NCBI RefSeq assembly: GCF_002003265.1
Contig: NZ_CP019687.1
Coordinates: forward strand, 3,477,501 to 3,541,500
DNA from: Paenibacillus larvae subsp. larvae
GTDB lineage: Bacteria > Bacillota > Bacilli > Paenibacillales > NBRC-103111
Reading direction: 5' to 3'
DNA length: 64,000 bases
Part shown: piece after piece, positions 43,461 through 53,454 of the stretch
Layout of the letters: every line of letters begins with the position of its first letter
Position numbering within the stretch: position 1 is the stretch's first letter
Notes under the pieces: generated by a model
Seen by the model: only the letters and a program-made list of their open reading frames with translations
Database searches by the model: none
Told to the model about the DNA's origin: nothing
Program-made: the position numbers and the translations under genes

Positions 43461-44174
43461 ATGGGAAAAAGACCATGGATGACCACAATTCTTTTGTTGA
43501 TCGCATGTGCCTTATTGACCCGGCTGGTTCCCTTCTCCTCTTTTTTTAGGAACGTGGATACCATGATCCATGAAACCGGGCATGCTGTGGTTACGCTGCT
43601 TCTTTCCGGGAAGGTGAATTATATTGAGCTGTTTCAAAATCATGGTGGTGTTACATATTCGGTAGTAGTCGGGTCATGGAAAATGATTCCCATAGCGCTG
43701 GCCGGTTATGTAACAGCTTCCTTGTTTGCCGTATTTATGTTTTATGCCCAAAGCCAGGGTAAACAGCGGCTTGGTCTACAGGTTATCACAGTAGTAGCCT
43801 TGCTGGATCTGCTGTTATTTGTCCGTAATGGGTTTGGCATCGCTTGGTTGTTCGGATTGATCGCATTGAATGTCGCCGCTTTGTTTTTTGTACCAAAATG
43901 GCTTCAAAACGGTTATTTTATACTATTGGCCTTTTTGTGCCTGGAGGAATCCGTAGTTGGCCCCATCACACTTGTCCGGTTTGTTTTTTCGGGCGGGGGT
44001 GCCGCTGGAGATGCTGCTAACCTTGCTAAATTCACAAGCATTCCGGGACTGGTATGGGCACTGTTTTTTCTGGGATTCGCCTTTTGGTGTGCTATGAAGT
44101 GCATCAAGCTTTTCCTCGGAAACCATAGTTCCAAACAAAAACAGCTCCCGCCTTATTCGCGGAACTTGAGTTGA
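43461..44174 (+). CDS. M50-like membrane metallopeptidase
   Basis: A 237-residue protein with about six membrane helices and a zinc-binding HETGH motif (VDTMIHETGHAVVTLLL, near residue 37). That layout is typical of the M50B-like family of integral membrane metalloproteases. ATG follows gagaggggg. It lies between eno and secG and could be cotranscribed with either. Substrate is unknown; in some relatives the peptidase activity has not been shown. Confidence 0.8.
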   Translation: MGKRPWMTTILLLIACALLTRLVPFSSFFRNVDTMIHETGHAVVTLLLSGKVNYIELFQNHGGVTYSVVVGSWKMIPIALAGYVTASLFAVFMFYAQSQGKQRLGLQVITVVALLDLLLFVRNGFGIAWLFGLIALNVAALFFVPKWLQNGYFILLAFLCLEESVVGPITLVRFVFSGGGAAGDAANLAKFTSIPGLVWALFFLGFAFWCAMKCIKLFLGNHSSKQKQLPPYSRNLS

Positions 44175-44306
44175 TTCAAGAAATCCTTAAGAATATGAGT
44201 AAGTTATTGTAAAATGAAAACTTTTATGATACACTTACACTTGCTGATCCAGTACCTTTTGGCGATTGGATCTATTTTAAATACGTACAGGCTATGAGGT
44301 GTAATA

Positions 44307-44543
44307 ATGGAAATTGCATTGAAGATTGTGTTGATCATAGCATCCATCGGCTTAATTGTAGCCGTCCTACTGCAAAAAGGTAAAAGTGCCGGATTGTCCG
44401 GGGCCATTTCAGGTGGTGCCGAGCATTTGTTTGGAAAACAAAAGGCCCGTGGCATGGACCTGTTTTTATCCCGCGTAACAATGGTATTGGCTGCAATATT
44501 TTTTATTCTGTCGATCGTGGTTGCTTTCATCGTTAAAGGATAA
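44307..44543 (+). CDS. secG: Preprotein translocase subunit SecG
   Basis: Small SecYEG component. 78 residues with two membrane helices and the conserved turn [32 protein letters not shown] gaggtg. Followed by a terminator; the order eno-secG-rnr-smpB-ssrA is typical for Bacillales. Confidence 0.95.
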   Translation: MEIALKIVLIIASIGLIVAVLLQKGKSAGLSGAISGGAEHLFGKQKARGMDLFLSRVTMVLAAIFFILSIVVAFIVKG

Positions 44544-44576
44544 CAATGTGAATATAAAACCCAAGGAAGCATGAAG

Positions 44577-44609
44577 AACAGTAGGACCCTGAACACCTGC
44601 TGTTTTTTT
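44577..44609 (+). terminator. Terminator after secG
   Basis: aacagtagg ... cctgctgtt followed by TTTTTT. Confidence 0.75.
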
Positions 44610-44830
44610 GTGTTTTAAAACCATACTGATTTCAACAGGAAAAATATGACATTTTCAAGTAATTCGAAGCTGGTTCTTTCCTGAGATTCACGGAGTTAAG
44701 GATACATAATAAGCTGATAGCAAAAGGGCTATACTGAGAATGGGACTTATCGGTTTTTACGGCTGCTAGTTCAAGTTTCGGGTAATGGATGGAACAAAGG
44801 TCTGTACAGAAAAGAAGGTGAATTCAATAT

Positions 44831-47335
44831 ATGATAACAGAACAAGATATTTTGGATTTTATGAGGGAAAGTGCTTATAAGCCGATGACCTATCAGGAAC
44901 TGGAGAAACACTTTCAGGTCTCGGATGCGGAAGAGTTTAAGCAATTGCTTAAAACCTTAAACGGACTTGAGCAAGAAGGCTATATTTTGCGTACACGGCA
45001 TGACCGTTATGGAGTACCGGAAAGGATGAACCTGGTAAGAGGCCGTCTGCAAGCTCATCCCAAAGGATTCGGTTTTCTGATTTCCGATGATCCTGATCAA
45101 CCGGATATATATATTCATGCTAATGATATGAACACGGCGATGAATGGCGATACCATTTTGGTTCGGATTACATCAAAAAGTGTCTCCGGCGGGAAAATGG
45201 AAGGGGAAGTTGTACGGGTCGTCAACAGGGCCAATACCGAGATCGTAGGAACCTTTCAACAGCATGAAAGTTACGGTTTTGTACTTCCGGATGACAGAAG
45301 GGTACAGAGGGATATTTTTATTCCGGCAGCAGCATTTAAAGGAGCGGTTGACGGGCAAAAAGTAGTGGTCAAGATCGTGCAGTATCCGGAGGGACGGGCT
45401 GCGGCCGAGGGAGAAATTATTGAGATTTTGGGGCATAAGAATGATCCTGGCGTAGATATTTTGTCCATTATTCGCAAATACGGGCTGCCCGAAGCTTTCC
45501 CTGACGAGGTAATGGAGGAGGCCCTTGCTGTCCCCGAGAAAATCACGGAGGAAGAAATCCGCGGAAGAAGGGATTTAAGGGACAAGCGCATAGTAACCAT
45601 CGATGGTGAGGATGCGAAAGATCTGGATGATGCAGTAAATGTGGAACGTTTGCCGAACGGAAATTATCTGCTCGGTGTTCATATTGCGGATGTCAGTTAC
45701 TATGTGAAGGAAAATTCAGCACTTGACCGGGAGGCTTATAGCCGGGGATGTTCCGTTTATTTGGTTGACCGGGTAATCCCGATGCTTCCGCACAGGCTAT
45801 CCAACGGGATATGTTCTTTAAATCCCCAGGTAGACCGGCTTACCATGTCCTGTGAAATGGAATTTGACCAACATGCGAACGTAGTCCGGCATGATGTATT
45901 TACAAGTGTGATAAAGACAAGTGAACGTATGACTTATAACAATGTTCGCCAGATTTTAAGCAGTGAAGAACCGGAATTGCTGGAACGCTATGATTATTTG
46001 ATAGATGATTTCAAACTGATGGAAGAGCTCGCGATGAAACTTCGCAATAAACGGATGAAGCGGGGGGCCATTGATTTTGATTTTCAGGAGTCTAAGGTTT
46101 TGGTCGATGAAAATGGTAAACCCTATGACATTATCAAGCGTGAACGCTCCATAGCGGAAATGATTATTGAGGAATTTATGCTGGCTGCAAACGAAACCGT
46201 CGCGGAACATTTCCATTGGCTGAAGGTACCTTTTCTTTACCGTGTACATGAGGAGCCAGATGCGGAGAAACTGATGCACTTTATGGAATTCATTACGAAT
46301 TTCGGTTATGTAGTGCGGGGCAGGGGCAACAATATACATCCAGGGTCTTTACAAACACTGCTTGAGGAAATCAAAGGAAAAAAGGAAGAGACCGTTATTA
46401 GTACGGTGATGCTCCGTTCTATGAAGCAGGCGCGTTATGACTCCCATAGTCTGGGGCATTTTGGCCTGGCTGCGGAGTTTTATTCCCACTTTACGTCTCC
46501 CATCCGCCGCTATCCTGACCTGGTGATTCATCGTATTATCCGGGAAGTGTTGGAGAAGGGATCCTTTTCCGAACAAAGGCATGAGTATCTGAAAGGCCGG
46601 ATGGAATATATTGCCCGGCAATCTTCCGAACGGGAACGTAAAGCTGTTGATGCCGAACGGGAAACAGATGCACTCAAGAAAGCCGAGTTCATGCTGGATA
46701 AAATCGGGGAAGAATTTGAAGGAATTGTATCCAGTGTGACAAGCTTCGGAATGTTCGTTGAGTTGGAAAATACCGTAGAGGGATTGATCCGTTTAAGCGG
46801 TTTGACGGATGATTACTATCATTATCATGAAATGCAACATGCCTTGATCGGGGAACGGACTTCTAATATTTACCGGATAGGCGATGAGGTGAAGATCCGT
46901 GTGACTGCCGTAAATATGGATGAGCATACCATCGATTTTGAGATGGTCGATATGAAGCCGCGCTCCCGGAAGTACAATGTGGTGGAGCGTAGCCAGAGTA
47001 GGGGCCGGGGTAAGCGAAGCGTCAAGTCCGGCTTTGTATCACGCAAGGGCAAAAAAGGCAGCAAGGACATCGTGGGCATAGCTAAAGGTGACAAGTCCGC
47101 CAAGAAAGCCGGAAAAACCGCTAAATCGGGCAAAGCAGGAAAAGCGGACAAGGTAAAGGCTGCCGCAGGCAAACGTTCCTCCGGCAAGAAAAAGCGGAAC
47201 GGGGAAAGCACGCCGGGCGGTGAACAGCGCGTACAAAAAGCCGAAGGTCCAGCAGAAGGCTTCGGCGGTGATTGGGCGAATACAGTAAATGCACTCGGCA
47301 AGAATGCCCGTGCTGCCAAGAAGCGCCGCAAGTAG
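44831..47335 (+). CDS. rnr: Ribonuclease R
   Basis: 3'-5' exoribonuclease that digests structured RNA and, with SmpB-tmRNA, non-stop mRNAs. 834 residues: N-terminal winged helix, two cold-shock domains ([21 protein letters not shown] and [20 protein letters not shown]), RNB catalytic core with [41 protein letters not shown] split over the core, then an S1 domain ([20 protein letters not shown]). The C-terminal 130 residues are Lys/Gly/Ser-rich and GC-rich in sequence. RBS aaggtg, ATG 44831. Confidence 0.97.
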   Translation: MITEQDILDFMRESAYKPMTYQELEKHFQVSDAEEFKQLLKTLNGLEQEGYILRTRHDRYGVPERMNLVRGRLQAHPKGFGFLISDDPDQPDIYIHANDMNTAMNGDTILVRITSKSVSGGKMEGEVVRVVNRANTEIVGTFQQHESYGFVLPDDRRVQRDIFIPAAAFKGAVDGQKVVVKIVQYPEGRAAAEGEIIEILGHKNDPGVDILSIIRKYGLPEAFPDEVMEEALAVPEKITEEEIRGRRDLRDKRIVTIDGEDAKDLDDAVNVERLPNGNYLLGVHIADVSYYVKENSALDREAYSRGCSVYLVDRVIPMLPHRLSNGICSLNPQVDRLTMSCEMEFDQHANVVRHDVFTSVIKTSERMTYNNVRQILSSEEPELLERYDYLIDDFKLMEELAMKLRNKRMKRGAIDFDFQESKVLVDENGKPYDIIKRERSIAEMIIEEFMLAANETVAEHFHWLKVPFLYRVHEEPDAEKLMHFMEFITNFGYVVRGRGNNIHPGSLQTLLEEIKGKKEETVISTVMLRSMKQARYDSHSLGHFGLAAEFYSHFTSPIRRYPDLVIHRIIREVLEKGSFSEQRHEYLKGRMEYIARQSSERERKAVDAERETDALKKAEFMLDKIGEEFEGIVSSVTSFGMFVELENTVEGLIRLSGLTDDYYHYHEMQHALIGERTSNIYRIGDEVKIRVTAVNMDEHTIDFEMVDMKPRSRKYNVVERSQSRGRGKRSVKSGFVSRKGKKGSKDIVGIAKGDKSAKKAGKTAKSGKAGKADKVKAAAGKRSSGKKKRNGESTPGGEQRVQKAEGPAEGFGGDWANTVNALGKNARAAKKRRK

Positions 47336-47589
47336 AACGGGACGAAGAATTGTAGTAAACTGAGGGTCTACAACCCGCCGGGCAGTATCGCACCGTTCGT
47401 CTGGAGAATCGTATGTGAACGATTCACAGTCATGCAGTTAGCTTGAGGGTGCCTGGCCCAAGATTCATGGCTCAGTTGATTTTGGGTCATGATCTTGGTA
47501 CAATTAATAATCACGGAATCCCTTTTAGATTTTGAAGGGAATCAGTTTGTCTGAAGGCGATTGAGGGCCTATGGGGGAGAGTGGAATTC

Positions 47590-48069
47590 ATGGCGAAGAA
47601 AACGGATGGTAAAGTATTGGCTCAAAACAAAAAAGCTTCCCATGATTATTTTATCGAGGATACGTATGAGTGCGGGATTGTACTGACCGGAACAGAGATC
47701 AAATCTTTGCGGCAGGGCAAGGCCAATATCTCGGATGCGTTCTCGACTATCCGGAACGGGGAATGTTTTGTGCATAACATGCACATCAGCCCTTTTGAGC
47801 AGGGAAACCGTTTCAACCCGTCAGACCCGACCAGAGCCCGTAAATTGCTGTTGAAGAAGAGTGAGATCAACAAACTATTGGGACAGTCCAAACAACAGGG
47901 TTATGCTTTAGTTCCATTGAAGATCTATATCCGAAACGGCTATGCCAAGCTGCTTTTGGGATTAGGCCGAGGGAAGAAGCAATACGACAAGCGGGAGACC
48001 GCCGCAAAACGGGATGCCCAGCGTGATATCCAGCGCGCACTGCGCGAGAGGCAGAAAGTAGCAAGATAA
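47590..48069 (+). CDS. smpB: SsrA-binding protein SmpB
   Basis: Binds tmRNA and brings it to stalled ribosomes. [25 protein letters not shown] near the N-terminus, [11 protein letters not shown], and the basic [15 protein letters not shown] tail are diagnostic. 159 residues. ATG 47590 is nine bases after gggggag; the GTG at 47581 abuts that site. The preceding 254-base gap has no gene that I can support. Confidence 0.97.
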   Translation: MAKKTDGKVLAQNKKASHDYFIEDTYECGIVLTGTEIKSLRQGKANISDAFSTIRNGECFVHNMHISPFEQGNRFNPSDPTRARKLLLKKSEINKLLGQSKQQGYALVPLKIYIRNGYAKLLLGLGRGKKQYDKRETAAKRDAQRDIQRALRERQKVAR

Positions 48070-48128
48070 CCCGCTTTCATCTCCTTGGCAGGAGTGGTAA
48101 GGGGCGGTTTTGTTTCCACCAATGTGTA

Positions 48129-48157
48129 CTGAAAAAAGTATATGAATGTGCTATACT
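48129..48157 (+). promoter_or_regulatory. Probable ssrA promoter
   Basis: CTGAAA, 17-base spacer, TATACT at 48152; about 70 bases before the mature 5' end. Confidence 0.45.
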
Positions 48158-48226
48158 GGTTCATGTAGAGATAGAAAATGAGCTTCCTGTTCGAAGCTCG
48201 TTAGATCCGGCATCTCCTTTTTATAC

Positions 48227-48590
48227 GGGGGCGTTTTTGGATTCGACGGGGATAGTTCGAGCATGGGTAGCGGGTAGTGGGGACGCGTCCGCTTTATCAA
48301 CGCTAACGCCAAATTTAAACGGCAAACAACAAAACAACTACGCTTTAGCAGCTTAATAACCTGCTTGCGTGCTCCTGCTTTGCATCGCCCATGTGCCAAG
48401 TTAGGGGCTCAACTTTAGTGGGCTACGCTGTCTAGTCTCCGCCTGAGGCTAGCTGAAGAAGACAATCAGGCTGACCTGTGAGAAAGCCGGTTACGGGGCG
48501 GGCTTACAGGTGACATTAAAACCGTGACTACACCCGTAGAAGCCTATGTGGCGTTATCTTTGGACACGGGTTCGACTCCCGTCGCCTCCA
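48227..48590 (+). ncRNA. ssrA: tmRNA
   Basis: The tRNA-like ends pair (gggggcg with cgcctcc), with gattcgacggg at the 5' side and ggttcgactccc T-arm at the 3' side. The tag frame near 48320-48356 reads GKQQNNYALAA then stop, giving the degradation tag (A)GKQQNNYALAA with the usual ALAA end. CCA is not encoded. It follows smpB, its protein partner. Its 3' end is a common integrase target, and an AT-rich foreign-looking region begins just after it. Confidence 0.95.
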
Positions 48591-48601
48591 TATGTAGTAT
48601 C

Positions 48602-48632
48602 AGAAAAGCGACCTTAATCGGTCGCTTTTCTG
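48602..48632 (+). terminator. Terminator after ssrA
   Basis: agaaaagcgacc-ttaatc-ggtcgcttttct: perfect stem ending in a T-rich strand. Confidence 0.85.
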
Positions 48633-49017
48633 CTTGTTCGAAATCGAAGGGATGGGTGATCCGTATGGTTACTTGGTTTCCGGCTTCTCTGAATCTAAAT
48701 AAGAAATATTTCTGATGCTACACGGAGCAGTACCGCTCCATATAGCGTTTTGATATCACCTCGGAGTAACTCCCCTTTCATCGGCTTCCCTTCGGTCATC
48801 CTTTTTCTTTTTCGCTGATCCCCAAGCGTACCGAAATCTTATCCCAGTAAATCCGGCCCCTATCCCTCCGGACAGACGGTGAAGAAGATGTATCTCAATT
48901 TCAGCAAAAAAAAAGTGTTAGGACTCAAAATGATAATTGAAAAGTTTGATTAACGGAATTTTCCTTTTTTCAAACTCTAGACGTTAAAGTTGGTATTTCA
49001 AAATCTTTTATCATCGT
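48633..49017. other. No gene seen; boundary of the accessory region
   Basis: I find no supported gene or RNA here. Composition changes from GC-balanced (to about 48880) to AT-rich. No copy of the ssrA 3' end was spotted downstream as a second attachment site. Confidence 0.5.
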
Positions 49018-49458
49018 TTACATACAAATATATGTTATCGATAGTAGTGTAGATGTTTTGACATTCTTGGCTAAAATCTTTGCACTCGGAGGGTAGAATT
49101 GGCATATTCCAGCTTTCATGTATAGTTGATTAACCTCTGGTCTATGATGCATGATATACTTAATAAATTCTTCTGTGCTGATGCTTTTGGACTGATATTC
49201 TTTGTAATACTCTATTGCCTTCCAGGCATAAGGTAGCATTTCTCTCAAAAGTAATTCAGCGGAATCAATCACATTTTCTTTCGACCCTATATGTTCTTTT
49301 GATGAATCCTTTGAATGACTTATATTAATGATTCTACTTAATTTTAATACCCACCCAGTTTGTTGTTTGAATATCTGTTGTGATCGTGTGAGTAATATAA
49401 AGCCAACCAACATGTACTGGACTCTTTCTTTAGTCCGATCGTTTTTGTAGTATTTCAA
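49018..49458 (-). CDS. Hypothetical protein
   Basis: A 146-residue frame, probably starting with TTG 49458 after aggaagt, or at the internal ATG 14 codons later. It is basic, mostly helical by inspection (SAELLLREMLPYAWKAIEYYKEYQ) with no signal peptide or motif I recognise. It is the first open frame of the island after ssrA and is transcribed towards ssrA. It may be a remnant of a phage or plasmid gene. Confidence 0.45.
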   Translation of the reverse strand: MKYYKNDRTKERVQYMLVGFILLTRSQQIFKQQTGWVLKLSRIINISHSKDSSKEHIGSKENVIDSAELLLREMLPYAWKAIEYYKEYQSKSISTEEFIKYIMHHRPEVNQLYMKAGICQFYPPSAKILAKNVKTSTLLSITYICM

Positions 49459-49639
49459 GGTTACTTCCTGAATGATTTTTTCCAGATTACTTCTTTAGGG
49501 TGGTGACGATCTAACCGAATAATTGTACGCTATACCAGTACAGATATCCATCTGCTGTACAATGGTATATCTCGTTTTATCTTTTGTCTCCCATTCAAGT
49601 TTAAGACCCGCATCCCTTTGATGTACGTCAGGTGCATTT

Positions 49640-50421
49640 AACATCCGGGCCAGTGAGGGGATATTCAATCAGTACATTTACGAAGGGTAAGGGATATCAT
49701 AAGATTGCTTTCAAACTTAATGATCGGAAGATTCCATCACAAAAAGGCGGTAGATGGCCGCAAACACGATCCGTGCATTCATCTACAAAGAATTGTACAT
49801 TGACTGTAAGGTATGGAACATGCAGGTTTATCAGCGAGAATGCCCATCCAGCCTTGATGTCCAAGGAATTGTTTGAGATATGCCAAGAAAACGCCAAGAA
49901 GCGGCATAATGGCGGTGGAGAAACGAACAAGCCATTTGACACAAAGACGATCTCGCCGTTCTGGCTTCGAGGGGTAATGGTTGCGACAAGTATGATACCC
50001 AAATGGTTGGAAAATTCGGGTTCTACCCGAACTAAGAATGGCGGATAACGGTATTACACTTGCGGTGGCTATTTGAGGAAGGGGAAAGAGTTTTGTTCTT
50101 ATGCCGGGAAAGACTGGGTTGAGGAATTAATAGTTACAAACTGCGTACCGCGTTGTTAAGGTTGTCGGTGGACAACAATTTATTGAAGAAATCTGGTTGT
50201 ATCATAACGACAAAACCGAGCATTTGATCGTCCAGTAATCCAATCTAAAGACAGAAGTCAGCTTTCTGAAGAACAAGGTTCAGACCATTGAAAACGACAT
50301 AAAATCGGGCAAGGTAAAATCATGCCATCGGGAAATGTTCGACGAGATGAACCAGAAGCTACAGATGAAGATGGTGGAGTACGAAGCTCTTGCCCAGGGT
50401 ATTACAGCGATCGATATTTGA
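49640..50421 (+). pseudogene. Large serine recombinase, C-terminal remnant
   Basis: Several frames together spell the later part of a serine-recombinase protein: IFNQYIYEG/KGYHKIAFKLNDRKIPS (the Recombinase-domain entry), ENAHPALMSKELFEICQENAKKRH, the zinc-ribbon piece YYTCGGYLRKGKEFCSY, and a coiled-coil KTEVSFLKNKVQTIENDIKSG near 50250-50390. Stops and frameshifts occur throughout, and the catalytic N-terminal domain is absent. It is presumably the decayed integrase of an element that entered beside ssrA. Confidence 0.75.
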
Positions 50422-50758
50422 AGAATATATTGCATCGGTGAAGTACTACATTCGGACTTTTATCAGCCTGCTGGACGACGAGATAACTAATCGTAATTGT
50501 TGTACCGACTCGCCGCCGGGGGAAGTTTATTTCATATGTTTATTCAATGGAGACGAAAAAGGGTTTTTTTAACAATACAGTTAAAATATGATGACACAGT
50601 TATTTGGGAAAACCGTAGTCAAAGAATGGTAAAAGCTTTGTGAATAAGCAGGAATTTGTCTGATAGTGTGGAAATTTAAAGTAGGAATATAAGTAGTGGG
50701 ATGCGGGTTGAAGGTCCCATCTCGCTGCTAGTATTTTCGAATACCAGAGGTGAAAACT
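50422..50758. other. Gap without a supported gene
   Basis: Continues the degraded recombinase neighbourhood; a 60-residue frame (50390-50572) contains IFEEYIASVKYYIRTFISLLDDEI and may be a further fragment. I see no promoter or RNA gene. Confidence 0.4.
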
Positions 50759-51259
50759 TTGCCTATAGATAATTCTAAATTTAGCACTTCGAGGAATTAG
50801 CCAACAAACGATTTCCTAGATCCATGCAAAAGCTCTTATTATCGAAAAAGTACAACGTAACCATGTTTACTGAGCCAAATGGGATTGGCCCAACTTCACT
50901 ATTGAAGAAGGTGGGTATGAGCAACGATTTTAAGGGTCTGTATGTATTCTGGAAGATGATTAGTCTATTTTACGCTGGCATATCCAGAAAAGTCATCAGA
51001 CGTATTCGTCAGCATTGTTTTAGGACGAAGTCACTTGATGCGAGTCTAGCCTTCAATGGCTCCATCAGTCAATTCGATGAAAGGAAAACGTAAAGAGTTA
51101 ATGACAATGAAGACTTCAATGCAGTTTTTATTGAGATGAAAAGGAAAATAATCGGAGTACAGGTCAGTTTTTTTCCTTGATAATGATCTGGAGCTTTTTC
51201 TATTCGAGACAGCTACGTATCTCGATACCTCAAAGTGGAATACTTTTAGAACTCATTAG
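50759..51259 (+). pseudogene. GIY-YIG-like nuclease-fold protein, decayed
   Basis: Start at TTG 50759 after agaggtg gives MPIDNSKFST, then a frame change leads to FEELANKRFPRSMQKLLLSKK. The core GLYVFWKMISLFYAGISRKVIRRIRQHCF resembles a GIY-YIG domain in which the G-Y-I-G-type strand and the Arg helix are recognisable. An in-frame stop follows ERKT (51091), reading continues RVNDNEDFNAVFIEMKRK, and after a poly-T frameshift ends with LELFLFETATYLDTSKWNTFRTH. At least three lesions, so it is dead. Confidence 0.65.
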
Positions 51260-51313
51260 ATGAATCAAATATTATTATAGATGTACTATAAATAGGTAAG
51301 GGGAATATTTTGA

Positions 51314-52120
51314 ATGGATTTCAGTACGTGGCTTAGTATTATTGGCATTATTCTAACATGTGTTGGATTATTGGTAACGGTAAATAAAACTAAAACGATC
51401 CAAAAAAATAGTCATAACCAAAATGTAAGCGATAGCTTCAATAACGTGAAGGTAATAGACAAAAGAAAAACTATTTATGAACATCATGAACACCGTAATC
51501 ATCATCAGTATACAACAATTAACCCTACAACAGTTCAAACCGTTTCAGTAAGCCAGAGTGACAAAATAGGGATAATGATTGTCTATGGATTTTTGGCAAC
51601 AGCTTTCTTTGGTTTATCAATATTTTACTTTATCCAATATAAAGAATTAATTATGAGGATTTTTACTGTAGTTTTAACAATGGGATTTCTCATCACGTTT
51701 CTAGTTGCATACTATAAAAGAAGTGTATCAGTTTCGTTTAAGTACTATCTTATAATATACTGGTTTGTGATTTTCGGGCTTATTATATTAATTAACAATC
51801 CCATTTATCAACCAGAACAATTAGATAATGCGATAGGTAAATTTTCGAATATCAAAGTAACCGATGCTCCAAGGACCTTATGGGATTTACAACAGAATAG
51901 GAATAAAATGGAAGCGTACTTTTTAATATTCCAAATAGCTGGACTTGGTTTGGTGATATTTTATATACTTAATTACTTTGCTCTAGTCTATAAAATCATT
52001 ACCAATAAAGCACTTCAACCACTCAGATCAATCGTAAAAACGGATGGAGTTTTTATTTTTATTATAGTAGCTTTTATTAGCGGAGCCCTTGTTAAATTTA
52101 TTGATTTTCTTCAGAGATAA
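51314..52120 (+). CDS. Membrane protein of unknown function upstream of the ATPase-protease pair
   Basis: A 268-residue protein with an N-terminal helix (WLSIIGIILTCVGLLVTV), a polar stretch of about 60 residues rich in Asn, His and Lys (residues 25-85, with YEHHEHRNHHQY), two or three central helices, and a helix pair at the C-terminus. No family recognised. ATG 51314 lacks a strong ribosome site (aaggggaat lies about ten bases upstream). AT-rich codon use matches the genes that follow, so all probably arrived together. It could be a membrane sensor or effector for the AAA-protease pair, or an independent gene. Confidence 0.6.
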   Translation: MDFSTWLSIIGIILTCVGLLVTVNKTKTIQKNSHNQNVSDSFNNVKVIDKRKTIYEHHEHRNHHQYTTINPTTVQTVSVSQSDKIGIMIVYGFLATAFFGLSIFYFIQYKELIMRIFTVVLTMGFLITFLVAYYKRSVSVSFKYYLIIYWFVIFGLIILINNPIYQPEQLDNAIGKFSNIKVTDAPRTLWDLQQNRNKMEAYFLIFQIAGLGLVIFYILNYFALVYKIITNKALQPLRSIVKTDGVFIFIIVAFISGALVKFIDFLQR

Positions 52121-52326
52121 CGTAATGAATATAATAACGGGATATTGTTTGGTCGTGGTGCCACTGGATGTTAGGCTGATGTATTTTGATTCGTGGTTGG
52201 AGTTGTTCAAGGGCCGAAAGAAAAGAATGGGGGAATAATAAGTAGAGGTAAACATGGAATATTATACGTATGTGAGGTAGCAGTATTGATTGGTTGTTGA
52301 TTTAGATCGTTCGAAATAATAGTACA

Positions 52327-52355
52327 GTGACGAGTAGTATAACTTGGATTATAAT
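52327..52355 (+). promoter_or_regulatory. Probable promoter of the ATPase-protease pair
   Basis: GTGACG (52327-52332), 17-base spacer, TATAAT (52350-52355), about 85 bases before the preferred ATPase start. The region 52121-52326 holds no supported gene. Confidence 0.6.
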
Positions 52356-52440
52356 GGCGATAAGATCAAGTTAGGTCTGTTGATAAATGGAGGATACCAC
52401 GCATACGTATGTATTTCAACTGGGAAAGGACATTTTCAAT

Positions 52441-53442
52441 ATGAACGCTGATTTATATAAGAGGCTTTTTAAAGCTATTTTCTCAGAGGATATTGTAGCA
52501 TTAAAAAAAATTGCCGACCTCATTATTTCGAGTGAACGAGAAAAAAATCATGGGGTTTTAGCAAACTCCCTTGAAAAAATTAAATATAATGAAAAGCCGA
52601 AAGTGAATAATGGATTTGCCCAATATAGAAACGAAAGAAATAATGGCAGTGGCATGGGTGCATTACCCACGAGTAAACGAAATGACATGCCATTAGTCTC
52701 TTATGTTCCTCGGGATCAATTAAAACATCATATGATTCTAAATGAGGATATTGAAAATAGACTTTTATGCATTGAAAAGGAATATGCGGCTAAAGAGCGG
52801 CTGGCTAAATTCAACCTTTCTCCCAAAAAAAAAGTTTTATTGTACGGCGATCCTGGTTGTGGTAAGACCTTAGCAGCAGAACGTTTGGCATGGAATTTGG
52901 GATTGCCTTTATTAAAAGTACGGTTTGATTCATTACTATCCTCATACTTTGGAGAGTCTGCTTCAAATCTACGAGCTGTTTTTGATTATTGTAAAAATGA
53001 ACCTGTGGTACTGTTACTCGATGAATGCGATTTTATTGCCAAATCCAGAACATCCGGTCAGGACGTAGGTGAAGTCCCGCGGATTGTAAATATGTTGTTA
53101 ATGTTACTTGATGAATATAAATCACCAGGCTTAGTGGTGGCTACTACTAACTTGAAGGTTTCACTTGATGAGGCTTTATTTAGAAGATTTGATGATGTCA
53201 TTGAGATACCTAAACCATCAATTAATGAAATAAGAAAATTATTAATTACCACATTTTCTGCTATGAATGTAAGTAAAGATATAGATTGGGATATCCTTTC
53301 TAAGAAACTCGAAGGTCATTCTGCTGCAAATATTGTATCTATAGCACAAAACGCAGCTAAAAGTTGTGTTCTTGATGGATCAAACTTCGTAAAAAAAGAA
53401 CATATCATGGGAGTAATCAAGGATATCACCATGAAATATTAG
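52441..53442 (+). CDS. AAA-family ATPase, IetA-like
   Basis: A 333-residue AAA ATPase of the FtsH/katanin-like fold: Walker A LLYGDPGCGKT (about residue 136), Walker B VVLLLDECDF, sensor-1 VVATTN, Arg-finger region ALFRRFDDVIEIP and a small C-terminal helical domain. The N-terminal 80 residues (MNADLYKRLFKAIFS onward) are a helical, then Asn-rich linker. I prefer ATG 52441, ten bases after gaaagga; ATG 52387 in the same frame would add 18 residues. Twelve bases later a subtilisin-like protease begins. This AAA plus subtilase pairing is that of the IetAS phage-defence system; the match is by architecture only. Confidence 0.75.
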   Translation: MNADLYKRLFKAIFSEDIVALKKIADLIISSEREKNHGVLANSLEKIKYNEKPKVNNGFAQYRNERNNGSGMGALPTSKRNDMPLVSYVPRDQLKHHMILNEDIENRLLCIEKEYAAKERLAKFNLSPKKKVLLYGDPGCGKTLAAERLAWNLGLPLLKVRFDSLLSSYFGESASNLRAVFDYCKNEPVVLLLDECDFIAKSRTSGQDVGEVPRIVNMLLMLLDEYKSPGLVVATTNLKVSLDEALFRRFDDVIEIPKPSINEIRKLLITTFSAMNVSKDIDWDILSKKLEGHSAANIVSIAQNAAKSCVLDGSNFVKKEHIMGVIKDITMKY

Positions 53443-53454
53443 TGAGGTGGAGCT

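Noticed and set aside
48524-48715. 63-codon frame at the tmRNA 3' end
   Set aside because: Starts inside the mature tmRNA and runs through its terminator; not a gene.
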